DNA of 64,000 nt from Lumnitzera littorea (taxonomy: Eukaryota > Streptophyta > Magnoliopsida > Myrtales > Combretaceae), in contig JAMXBB010000001.1 of the NCBI GenBank assembly GCA_024138015.1, positions 96,856,520 through 96,920,519 of the forward strand, written 5' to 3'. Positions 1-11,063 of the stretch are shown here, one piece after another. Made by a program: the position numbers and the translations under genes. Numbering within the stretch: position 1 is the first letter of the stretch; every line of letters begins with the position of its first letter. The notes beneath the pieces were generated by a model. The model did not search any database. It was given only the letters and a program-made list of their open reading frames with translations, and was not told the DNA's origin.

Positions 1-780
1 AAACTTCCTTTTACCACTTTCTTGCAATTATGATATATGCATTTGTTTTTCACTTGAAATATTGGAAAAGTTTTCTAATCCTTGATTTTAATATTAAAGT
101 CCACTAAAGAGATAAATAAAATGTATTCTACTGCTTTACCATTATAAGATGGTTGAAAAAATATATCAAGTCTAAGAACAAGTTAATAACATTTGCTAGG
201 CTAATTCCATGCCTACCATCTTGGTTCAAGAATAAGAAAAAGAGGAAGAAAAAGTAATTTCTTATGAGAGATCTTAAATAAAATCAATAATAACATATCA
301 AAGACCTAACTAGAGTCAATTTAGCAGTTCCTTCTAAATTACAAAAGATGTAAATTTCTTAGAAGAAGAAGACTTGATTAAAAAAAAAGATACGATACGG
401 TTGTCTAGATATAGAAGTGAGATAAAGAGGGAAATGAACCCTTGTTGTGACTTGATGTCTTTTACTTTTTGCTTTTGATATATATATTTTTTCTTTTAAC
501 TTTTGTTTTATATTATTGCATTGATGGGAAAAATTGAAAAAAGCAACTAAAGAATGAAAATATAGATTTAGTGCTAAACGGGTTTACGAGTTGAACCTAA
601 ACTTGTTTACGAGTTGAACCTAAACTTGTTTACGAGACTTATTTATTTAAACGGATCAGGGACTTACCTAGACATAAATTTAATTGTGTCCAAACGAGTC
701 TAATCTATTTAGATCTCTTATCGATTTTTTTCCATATATTAATCCATTTAAATAATGTCGTATTGTATCTAGATTTGTCA
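1..780. other. AT-rich flank, no gene recognised
   Basis: No reading frame here resembles a known protein. The stretch is AT-rich with A and T runs and, near its right end, the short tandem repeat listed separately. It abuts the left end of the Mutator-like element. I found no 9-bp target duplication that would fix that border, so the last tens of bases could belong to the element. Confidence 0.5.
582..636. repeat. 23-bp tandem repeat, about 2.4 copies
   Basis: The unit starting gtttacgagttgaacctaaa occurs at 582-604 and 605-627, with a partial third copy to about 636. The two full copies are identical. It lies about 150 bp outside the left end of the Mutator-like element and has no obvious function. 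Confidence 0.85.
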
Positions 781-933
781 CGTCTAGGTCCCAAATTGTC
801 AAGTTTTATACGAATACAGGTCATTTTCCAAAAAATAACACAAAAAAGGGTCTCATGGTAAAAATATTATCAATCTAGTATAGTGAGGGTACACGTTCGC
901 ATGTGCCTTCACTTTTTGTTATTTTTAACATTA
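781..933 (+). repeat. Left terminal inverted repeat of the MULE
   Basis: About 150 bp that reads, with scattered substitutions and one gap of about 10 bp, as the reverse complement of 7051-7192. The best conserved part is the inner block from tctcatgg (851) to ccttcactttttg (905-917). The outer 20 bp are less certain. Confidence 0.75.
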
Positions 934-966
934 AAGGCACATGCAAACATACACCCTCACTATACT
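877..966. repeat. Subterminal inverted pair in the left MULE end
   Basis: Arms of 33 bp at 877-909 and 934-966 are inverted copies separated by 24 bp and match at 29 of 33 positions. The left arm starts agtatagtgagggt and the right arm ends accctcactatact. The left arm overlaps the inner part of the TIR, so the left end can fold on itself. At the right end the same segment lacks the agtgagggtac portion. Confidence 0.85.
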
Positions 967-1493
967 GACCCGTACCTTCCTTGTCTACTTATAAAAACCC
1001 AAATCCATATTTGGCTTTATTTTCACCATATTCACAATTTGAAACTTCAAAAATGTAGAGGAAACACAAGGTTGAAGTGTCTGTCCATTTTTTTACACTG
1101 GTAAATGTTTAAAACAAGTAATAATTCATACTTTATATTGTGATTTTTTATTTGTAATAATCCATAATTTACATCGGTTTTTTTCTTTTTTGGAAAAAAA
1201 TGGTGATATATTATATATTTTGAGTAGTCATGCACGTATCGTAGGTTCTCCAATTAATTTATATTTCATGGGAAATTCTTATATTTTGTCTAGATTAAAG
1301 TGTTTTTGTTGTTCAATAGATAAGTTGTACGAACGTGGGTGTAGAAAATATTAGTGCATATTTTGAAATTGTTATATATTTTTTGGCATTCGCAATGTAT
1401 TCAATAGAATTAATGAGTTGAAGTTAAGTAGTGAATTATGTAGTTTAACGAGATGACATTATGCATTTTGTTAAGTTGTTACTCGATGTGTAG

Positions 1494-4215
1494 TTGAAGT
1501 GTTTTATGTTATTTAAATCTTTGGTTCATGGAGGCATTACTAAGATGAAAATTGCAGATTACGTGAAAGTTATTGTGTATGCAAATGGAAACATTATAAT
1601 GGGTAACTCAAGGCCAGAATATAATAAGGATCTCGTTAAGAAACTGAAGATTCAAATTTTTTTCAAAGAATTTGTAGATGCGTTAGAGTTGACCTGAGTA
1701 GAGTTGAAATCATGCACATGCACCCTTTCTTTCATGATGCTGAAGGTGCTTATAATTTGATGGTCATTAAAGATGATGGCAATGTTAAGAATTTTATTGA
1801 GATAGTCGAGTCTTTTGGAGAATGAAGTATTCAGAAAGTATGCATAAGACACAGTGGGAATTGAATGCCTAGACAAAGCATGAAATATAAGAATCAGACA
1901 ATCCAATCCCGTCGACACCCTATGTGTAGTCTATGATGACTAATGTGGTGTAGGTGAATGTGAATATGTCCAATGAACCATACATGGATTTCATTGAGTA
2001 TAGGTGTGTCGATAATACAGAGTAGCTTAAACATGAAGAGTATTATGATACGTATGTGGAGAGAATGCATATGGACATAAATGTCGATGATGAGGGATAG
2101 GATGAGGCATTTGGAGATGGTGATGGGGATCATGTTGGAGTCGAGGATGACTATAGTAAGGGTTACAAGGATTTGGGATAACCTTAAGTAAGACCAAATA
2201 TTGTTGCTAGTGATGTGTCGATTCGACTCCCTTGCGAAGACAGCCCAAGCAGGTCCCGTTGTCCCACTTATGTACCAATTCCTAATAGTCAATTTGAGAA
2301 CCTTCTACAATTAAATGAGCTGGTGAACAAAATTGTGAGAGATCCTATTCCATTCTATAATAACTAGTATGATGGTAGTGAGTATGTGACGTTTGAGAGA
2401 CATGTTAACGAAATGTGCAACAACATTAGCATGTCTAATGACTTAAGTGTTGGCATACGTTTCATAGACATAGTGAAGTTGTTCTACATAAGGAACCATT
2501 GTAATTTCCATATCGAGATATCAAAGCCAACTATATACGCGGCCTATTATAGGAAGAAGGAAGAGGGTTGTGAGTGGAAGTGGAAGTTACAGGCATGTTT
2601 GAAAAAGGTGAAAGGTCTTTTAAAAATCGCAATTATAGAGGTTCTGAACACTTGTATGAACCCCATGATGGACTAAGACCACCTTTAAATTGATAGTAAC
2701 ATCATGATAAGGCTATTCATCAATATTATACGAAATAATCTCGATGTGAAGATACCCGATCTTGTAGTAAATGTGCAAAATATGTACCGATAGACTATAA
2801 GCAATAGGAAGGTTTTCAAAGCCAAAAGAAAAGCAGTTAAGATAGTATACAGTAACTAAGAGAAGTCATACAATGAGCTACCGAGACTATCAAATGCAAT
2901 GAAAGTAAGTAATCCAAAGAACAAGAGGATTAAGGGTAGAGTACTTCGTTGAGGCTAGGTGAATCTCAGTTTAAGTGAGTTTTCTAGACATTCAAGCCAT
3001 GTATGGAAGCCTTTAAATATTGCCGACCTCTTATCTATATTGATGGCACTTTCTTATACTGTAAGTGTGGCCATAAGTTGTTGCTGACGTGTAGCATAGA
3101 TGGGGACAATTCAATAGTTTCATTGGCTTTTACTCTAATTGAAATAGAATCGGCAAAAACTTGGGGGTGGTTCTTATAGAAACTTAAAGTCTACGTAATT
3201 GGCTAGAAAGGGAAAACTTTATATCTTATCTTCGATAGAGCATTTGGCATCAATTTCACATACAAGGAATCATTAAATGGGTAGCAGCCTCTGTTTGTAG
3301 TTTGGAGATACTACCTACAGCACGTTGCTAATAACTTCAATACAGCCCACAAAAACCAATTGTATAAGAAACTTGTTTTGTTTGCAAGTGTTTAAGCACA
3401 AGGAAGGAAATTCAAATGCTTTATGAAGAAGTTAGGACGTGTTAAAGAGGATACTCCAAAGTGGTCTGATAATGTGGATTTGGATAGGTAGCCGCTTGCA
3501 TATGTTGGATATTACTGTTTTGGATATATGACATTAAACATTGTCGAGAGTTATAATTCAGTTTTGAAATCGACGCATAGATTACCAATCACTACCTTAG
3601 TCAAGAAGATATTTTACAATTGCATTGCTTATTAGGAGGAGAGACATAAAGATGTTAGAGAGGCAATTGAATTTAGCAAGATGTTCATTGACTACGCTTT
3701 AGGGATGTATGAAATGTAGAGAGGGCAAGCCAGTATATATAAGGTCATATCATTCAACTTTCAAAACGATCTTTTTGAGATTTTGATTGGTAGTTGAATG
3801 ACAAGGATAGGCTTAAAGGGAAGAGGAAGGATACATACAGTTGACTTCTGAGGTAGCACATGTATGTGTCAAAAGTGGCAAATATATAGGATTCCCTACT
3901 CCCACGTATATGCAGATGCAACGAATATGAGGGTAGACAGCAAATCGGCAATAAGGCTATAGTATAAATAGGCAAACCAAATAGAGTGTTATCCCTCTTA
4001 TTTCTACCCACTTAGTGATGATCTCAACTAGCTACAAGTTAGCTTCTCTTATCTCCACTTGAACATTGACCTACTACATAAGAAGGGTAAACTTAGGCGG
4101 AAGCAATATCACATGGAAATAGACACTAGGGAGTAGTTCGATAAAACCAGATGTGGCACATGTAAGTGAGAAGGACATAATAGGAGGAGGTGTCCAAAGA
4201 TTAATAGGGCCAGTA
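1494..4215 (+). pseudogene. MuDR/MULE transposase remnant
   Basis: In its active form this is the DDE enzyme that binds the TIRs and moves the element. About 1500-1690 is an N-terminal stretch. At 2386-2676 the frame gives a MuDR-type DNA-binding region: SVGIRF is followed by YYRKKEEGCEWKWKLQA, the Cys/Trp pattern of the family. At about 2990-3290 the catalytic core is clear: KPCMEAFKYCRPLIYIDGTF (first catalytic Asp in IDGT), then LAFTLIEIESAKTWGWFL, then LIFDRAFGI carrying the second Asp. At about 4150-4200 a C-x2-C-x4-H-x4-C knuckle reads CGTCK, a stop, then EGHNRRRC. Stops, many at places expected to be CAG, CAA or TGG, and frame shifts break it throughout. The family is secure; the start is not. 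Confidence 0.82.
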
Positions 4216-4320
4216 AATATTGCATTTTCATATAGGCATTATGTTACACTTCATGCATATGCATAAACACATGCACATTATTCTGTTTACTAACCATGTT
4301 CATTTGTGTTTTCAGGATAA

Positions 4321-6547
4321 ATGGAGCCAAGACCTATTGATCTACATATACTTAGGAGGCGGGTTAGCTACTGTTCATAAGAAATTTGGGAAGGTAAGGT
4401 CAATAACAACATTCTCATGTGTTGCTAATTTTTCATATAAGTTGTATTACCTACTAACTTTTCGATCATTTGTGCAAGAGGTTGCCTATGCACTGCAAGT
4501 ACAATATAGTGAGTTGTCCTTACGTAACGACGAACAGGATATCCCCCATACATCCTAGGGTAAAGCCTTACATACGAAAGGTTAGTTTTTGAGGAGTTAC
4601 ACAGCTTCTATTTATCATAATGGATTGGTACTTGATTACAGCTTTGGTGAAGAGATAGAGGCTCAAGACACATACATTTCACCTACTTACCGAGGAGACT
4701 ACCATTACACTACAGGATGTAAAGGTTCAACTCGGGCTTCCAGTAGAGGGGTTTACATTAGCAGGTCGGACCAAGATGGATGATAACGAGAGTTGGGCTA
4801 ATGTAGGGGAGAGAGTGCTAGGCATCTAGCCTTCTAGAATGAGGAGAGCTCGTATGTCTCTTACATGGCTACGATAACACTTCTAGATACTTCCCCATAG
4901 GGTAGACAACGAGATGGTTCGACAATATGCATGTGTGTACATACTTAACTTGATGAGGGGATTTATCTTTGTCGATAAATCCTCCAGTCTCATACACCTC
5001 TTGTTCTTGCTATTATTGGACGACTTTTATGTTGTTGGGTAGTTTAGCTTGAAGGGGCGCTTACTTGGTATGGTTATATCGACATATGTACCTTACCTCC
5101 TCTTCTAATGTACATAAGCTTAGCAGGGTCGCGATTCTTCTAAAGGTATGGGCTTATGATAAACTCTCACATATTGCCCCACTTAGTCGATACAGTTTCA
5201 CTATCAACGGGGATAAGCAATTGACAGCTAAATGGAGGATAGTATTAAATACCACTTAGCATCTCATGTAAGTAGTAGATACGTACCGCACAACGTTTGA
5301 CCTACAAATAGCATAACAGGTATGATATGATAACTCTTTCTCTATTTACCTCTACCGTCACACCTAAGTACTAACCCTTATTGACTCCCTTTTTTTTTTC
5401 CCTCAGGTTGTCTAGGAGCTGTACATAGAGGAGTTGTTGTAATTGTTGTTGCATTTCTACACTATTGGGCGACACATTTGGAATGTCTGAGTGCCACTCA
5501 TATGTTTCAACATCATTGAGTGGTATTTCCCCAACCGTATCGTTCGACAGTTCAATGGATACCAATACCCTCCATAAGATATGGATACCTCCGAGCAGCT
5601 CCATCAGCTAGACCTATAGGGTAGGACTAATGTTGATTAGATCAACATATATGTTGCATACATCTAAGCTTAAGGTCAGAGGCATGGATTCTTAGTACAT
5701 ATCAATGGTCCTTGTAGAGTTGACTAAGGCTACTGGCTGCAATACAAACAGATCACCTAGCGTTACATCATACACTAGAGAGTTGTCATCAATCGATTGA
5801 TAAGTGCATGTGTAATCATCTAATTGTCTCTATACTCATATGTGCTTGCTATTATCTATTCTGACATCTACGTGTCTATTTATTTCAAGTAAACTCACTT
5901 AGGGATGTATGGTTAACAGCTGACTATCTTACAATACTCGGTATTGCAGATGGAGCACTATAGTTCATCAAGTAGCATAGCGAGCTCATCCCCTACCCAC
6001 ATCACTAGGGGTTGCAACAGCTACCCTATGTAAACTATGATAGGGAGTAGGGACCACCTGCGAATGAGAATATGTTGGCTCCTCATGCACCACCTAATAG
6101 TATAGCTCGAGTTCAAGGAGGTAAGGTTCAATTTAGATGTGGCTAGGAAGATCACAATGACGATGTGCCATCATACAAGTGACATTCCATAGACCTCGAC
6201 TAGATCATCATGGGATATGGTACATACCTTGGATCTTAAATTGCCTCCATCTCAAGAGTTGAATCTAGCTCTAAGGCCAGATTTAGTTTTTACATGACTC
6301 TTGAGTTCTAACATCAGTTGGATCTCATGACTCTATCGGCACCTCAAAAGGGGCTTTCAATCCATACGCAACCCTCTATGAGTGAGAGCATCACTCAACT
6401 GCAGTCAGCCCCTCTAATGTTGACCCAGTCCCTTCGAAGGATCTTTATGATTCATCGCCTCAGCTTATACATTTACCGGATGGCTAGAGGCATTCACTCC
6501 TATCCTATGCCATTAGAACTTTCACATAGCATAGGCAACAATAGATA
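4321..6547 (+). pseudogene. Plant mobile domain (PMD, MAIL1/MAIN-like) gene remnant inside the MULE
   Basis: PMD proteins occur in plant transposons and in a few host genes (Arabidopsis MAIN and MAIL1, needed for genome stability and silencing); their biochemistry is poorly known. The start reads MEPRPIDLHIL at 4321, just after a tttcag that could be a splice acceptor. Characteristic blocks follow. About 4690-4785 gives TITLQDVKVQLGLPVEGFTL. About 4930-5030 gives YILNLMRGFIFVDKSSS, then FLLLLDDFY. 5063-5200 gives AYLVWLYRHMY and ILLKVWAYDKL. About 5450-5690 gives IGRHIWNV, PLICFNIIEWYFPNRIVRQF and SEQLHQLDL. The weakly conserved C-terminal part runs to about 6547. Several stops and frame changes make it a pseudogene. 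It follows the transposase in the same orientation and lies inside the TIRs, so it belongs to the element. Confidence 0.8.
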
Positions 6548-7050
6548 GGTTTTGTTATTTTTTTATATGATTGTATTGACATTAAGACATCACATTTTTT
6601 GTATATATACTTATTATTCGAATCTCAATTTGGCTTTCATCGAACATCACAATTTGTGGCATGCTTTTTTTGTCATAATATTACAATTTTCGATTATTTT
6701 TTACTATAATCAACTCCTATGGAAAACGGATGATCATTTCATATACTTAGTTTTGTTGTTGTGCCTACTAATATTGGGAGTTAATGTTGGAGGATGATAA
6801 TGGGATTGTATACTTTGAGGTTTTCGATCAACTATTAGTTTATGTATAAAACAATGTATTTGGTGTTAAATTTATCATTCGGCTTGTAATATGTGGGTGG
6901 AAACAAATTACAGCTCATTTAGTGGATGTACACTTAAATTGTATAAAAGGTGTATTAATTGCATGCGCCTTCGGTACTATAGAATGCACTGAAGGCACGC
7001 CTTCAGTAGGTATATTTTTATACAAAAGGTGCATCATTGCATACGCCTAC
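6548..7050. other. 3' non-coding part of the MULE with subterminal repeats
   Basis: No coding sequence. A unit starting tataaaaggtgtattaattg (about 6952-6986) recurs as tacaaaaggtgcatcattg (about 7020-7053), in the same orientation, about 68 bp apart. Between them is a 9-bp perfect palindrome, actgaaggc/gccttcagt with a 2-nt centre, at 6988-7007. Subterminal repeats are common transposase-binding regions in MULEs; that role here is inference. Confidence 0.6.
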
Positions 7051-7192
7051 GATGTTAAAAAATAAGCAAAAAGTGAAGGTGCATGCGAATACTAGAATGA
7101 TAATATTTCTCTCATGGGGCCCTTTTCCATATTATTTTTCCAAGAAAAAAACCTATACTTATATAAAACTCCCAAATTGTAAGCCCTAAATT
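7051..7192 (-). repeat. Right terminal inverted repeat of the MULE
   Basis: Reverse complement of the left end. Reading inward on the minus strand it shows agttttata, then cccatgagag, attatcattctagta and ccttcactttttg, in the same order as 781-933. It lacks the agtgagggtac segment present in the left copy. Confidence 0.75.
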
Positions 7193-7621
7193 GGTAAGCT
7201 TATCCTTGATTTCCTTTAATCTTTTAAAGGTAGAACATTGCATTCCTTCAAGTATGTGATTAATGGCTTAAAAAAATCAAAGTCTAATAATATCTTGAAC
7301 AAATATGCATAGAGTCGTAACTACCTTCATCCCGCAACTTCAAATCGGAAATATAATCGATAACTTAATGTCCTTATCCCTTTAAGATTACTGTGCTCCT
7401 CGATTTCAATAAACATTATTTAATCCATTCAAATTTAAAAACACTAAAGTATGAAGTAATCTTTAACAAACTCTGTTGTATCAGTTAATAATTCAAATTT
7501 ATCTAACTAAATCTTATAAGTCCCAGAAATTCAAAAACTTCAACTTACACATGTCAAAAAATTTTGTCTTACTGAATTTCACTTAAGTTGCTCCCATATT
7601 ATTTATAATTTCGAATATCAG

Positions 7622-7683
7622 CTCAAACCTTTTTATTTAATCTAACCAGGTTCTCAAACCTTTTTATTTAATCTAACCAGGTT
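7622..7683. repeat. 31-bp perfect tandem duplication
   Basis: Two adjacent copies of a 31-bp unit starting ctcaaacctttttatttaat, at 7622-7652 and 7653-7683, with no difference seen. Probably a replication-slippage product. Confidence 0.9.
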
Positions 7684-9059
7684 TAAGTCCCAGAAAATTA
7701 ATCCGTCATAAAGTGATTTTCAATTAAGGAATCTTCAAATTCTGCTTCACAAAATTTGAAATAACATACTTGAATTGATCCAACTTTTATAGTACATCTT
7801 TGTGAAATGCATTGCACAATTGAATTCGACTGGTGGAGCTGAGTCTTCAATGCAATCAACTTATCTTCAAAGCTGAGTTTTATGGTGCTTGTATGAAACC
7901 ATTTGGAAAACTTTTTGTTTTCCCATAGACCTTCTATGCTTAATTTCACTAGCTTATGGGTTTGTTCCAACAAACCATCAAGAAGAGGAGAGAGGTTTTT
8001 TTTGTTTTTTTTTGTTTTTTTGCCAACAAGAAGAGGAGAGAGGTTGAGTTGATTATTAATGGTGAGATCTAATTCCTAAACCATTTACTTTTTTTATGTT
8101 AAAGAGTAATTACGAAACACAATACTCATTCTTTACTTCCTAAAATATCATAAATATGACAAATTAGATTAAAAATATGCATGTGAAAGCTTAATGATGT
8201 TTTAATCCAATCTTTTACTTAGTCCTTCGATCTTAATATATACTTCTAATCAATCAATGCTATGCAATCAATAAAATAATATAATTAAAGTACTACAAAA
8301 TAAATAGATATGGATAAAGAAAATCCAATAATAGTGTTCCTCCTTCATTAATCCACTCTTCTAGTACTAAGTGCCAGGGATTAGGTCTTTCATACTTATA
8401 TTTCACCATTTGAAAGCAATCGATATAAGGTATACATTTACTCGACTCTATCTTGCCTCCCTACTTCATACCATATAAATAATTGTAAGTTTAAGAAGTC
8501 TCCTTGTTATTCTTTCAAATAGTTTATATTAATATTTCAAAAGATTAACAACTTTCATGAGGATGATAGTATTTTTCTCACTTTAATGTTGTTCTGTATA
8601 TGACAATAGATTGTACTCTTTAGCACTTGTACTTTTCAAAAATCAATTATCTAAAAATCTTTATAAAGCACTCTATTCTTGTCTCATATTAGATTTTGCA
8701 TTCACTTCTCTTTTTTCCAATCTTTGTTTTTATTCTCTTCATATCTTTAAATAAATGTGACTCCAACATTTAATTGTTCTTTCTTTCGAAATAGCTATTG
8801 AGTAGTGGTTGTCTTCAAATCTTTTTTATCTTTACTCTTTTTATGTCATTTGAATATGCTTGTCTCTCAATTTAATACTTCTCTTGTTTTGTTATTCTTC
8901 ATTATGAGTATAGGTTTTGTGAAAGATATGGATTTGGTTTTTTTTTTTTTTTATTGTTGAGTTTATATCTTTATAAAAAAAAAAAGAAAATTACTTCAAA
9001 TTTAGAAAAGTCCTCTCTTAATAACTTAGTAGTGGCATAGGGTATAATTTAAGAGTTTC

Positions 9060-9380
9060 ACACTTTTGGCCTTTATGTTGTCATCAAAACTTGTTAAGAA
9101 AGAACTTAATATTCTCCCCTTTGGATGATAAGAAAACCTTTTTGGAAAAAAAAAAAAAATCAATCCTTGTAAAATATGCATGACCACAATAATTATGATA
9201 AAATCTCTCGCTCATAGTATCTAAGATGTCATTGGAGAATTCTAGCCTATATCAATTGTTGATAATGTTTTAATAGAAAACTCATAACATTAGATTACTT
9301 CAAAGTTCCTTATAATTAAATTTCAAAAACTGATTTTGTTTTTCTTCTACTCCCCCTTTTCTTATCATCTTGTAAGCTTT
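9060..9380 (-). repeat. Possible Sirevirus-type Copia polypurine-tract remnants
   Basis: On the minus strand two purine blocks, aaaagggggagtag (about 9350) and atcatccaaaggggaga (about 9115), precede text like ttgatgacaac. Repeated GGGGAGA-type polypurine tracts next to a TGATGACAA segment are typical upstream of the 3' LTR in Sirevirus/Maximus Copia elements. No LTR pair or coding sequence is visible, so this is a weak call. Confidence 0.3.
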
Positions 9381-11039
9381 ATGGTGGAGATTACCAAGAG
9401 AAAAAAATTATTTTGAGATGTGAATTTCAAATTTAGCGATAAACTTCATTGACTAGTCACATCCCTTTTCTTCCTCTAACTAGCCCTTTTTTAGTCATTA
9501 TAGATACATTCAATATATTTTGAGATAAAAGTAGAAAAGAACACGAGTAGGCTGAATAAAAAAGTCTACAACTATTTGTGATCAAGGACAACATTCAAAA
9601 ACTATCTTAGAAATTTGCTTATAAATTATGCAAACAAAGTTTTTAACTTGGTATTTTTCTTATTTATGCTAATCTAATAGAAGGGACTATCCCTTTGTAT
9701 TTCCTCATTTCTTCGTAATTTTTTACAAGAGTTTGTCATTGAGTTTAAGAGAGGTTAAAGAAAACCTCATAGCCTATGAGTAACTTAAGGTAAAGCTAGT
9801 GAGATAGGGTGAGAAGTGACTAATACAAGATTTTGATCCCTTTCCTCCATTTGATTGTCAATAGTAGATTAGTGGAATGATATTGATAAGAAAGACTACA
9901 TTCCCAACAATGGAGATGGAAGAGAATAATAAACACAAAGCCGAATTTCTTTAAAGAGTTTGCTTGGTTTTCTCTTCCCTTCTCTCTATTTACTTCATTG
10001 CATAATTTTTATTTTTATTTTTATTTTATTTTTGTTTTGCCTAAGTGCTAACAAGTAAACTACTACTTTACACCATTACAAGACTTAAAAGGGAATTCTC
10101 TTAAGGTTTTAAAAAGTTTGAATTTTTGATAAAGATATCAGTTCAAGCCTCCTCTTGCCCTCTTCATTCTTGGTATCTTATCGGGACTTATTGACTCAAT
10201 TGAGGAAATTCATATCACTAAGCTACTTGAGCAAATGATATCTAGGCTCAAAGAAGTTAAGGCTAGGTTAGACAATCACAGTTGCCAACTTCAAAAAACA
10301 TAAAAATTTACTAAAAAATGTAATCAAAACAATAATTACATCAAGAACACTAAGAAATCACCATAAAATAAATAAAATATGACTTATTTTGTTTTCTATA
10401 AAAAAATAGAAAACGATAAACATGAATAAAGGATATATCCGATAGTGTTTGCACTACCAAATTGACTTTGTCAATACATCTTCACACCATACTGGATTTC
10501 TAAGTCTCACACCAAGTTCTTGAATGAAAAACACTAGCAAAAGGGTAGTATGACATTGTACCATACTTTAGATGTATGATGGAATTACACTATCAAGTTG
10601 AAGAAAAGACTTTATATGAATTTCTCATAAAATAAAAAAGAAATTGCAAATAACCCCCCTTAGACTTTAACTTAAGTGTAAATGTATACTTTAGACCTTT
10701 AGATATAGCAAAAAAAAAAAAAAAAAACCTTAAACATTGATAAATTGATAATATAAAGAGCACTCACTTTTTTGTTTAAAAAATACACTAAGTTCAAAAT
10801 TTAGAGAGTATTAAATTATATTTTGATAGGTTTGATGTGGTGCTTTTGCATCAAGAACAAAGTTTAGAAGAAGTTATTTACAACTTTTGAGAATTATTTA
10901 CCAATTTGTTAAAGTTTTAGGAGATTAATTGCAATCTTTGAATTTAATAAATAGTCACTCTAATAAAAAGTTATAAAAGAAAATAAAATATTTTCTATCC
11001 TAAAGCTAGTACATCAATCTTATCAAATGTTAAAAATGA

Positions 11040-11063
11040 AATATATATATATATATATATATA
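11040..11063. repeat. AT dinucleotide microsatellite
   Basis: An uninterrupted run of alternating A and T, 24 bp long. Confidence 0.9.

Larger units (their letters stand above)
781..7192 (+). mobile_element. Decayed Mutator-like element carrying a plant mobile domain gene
   Basis: The ends are long terminal inverted repeats: 781-933 on the left matches the reverse complement of about 7051-7192, with interruptions. Matching landmarks are the caaattgt/acaatttg blocks, agttttata, attatcaatctagta/attatcattctagta and ccttcactttttg. Inside lie a MuDR-type transposase remnant (1494-4215) and then, in the same orientation, a PMD gene remnant (4321-6547). Long TIRs, a MULE-type transposase and an accessory gene are typical of autonomous MULEs. 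Both genes are full of stops and small frame changes, so the element cannot move by itself. Borders are good to about 10-20 bp because no target-site duplication was found. Confidence 0.8.

Noticed and set aside
7698..7973. 91-codon minus-strand frame
   Set aside because: Open but without family resemblance, neighbours in phase or splice context; length is expected by chance.
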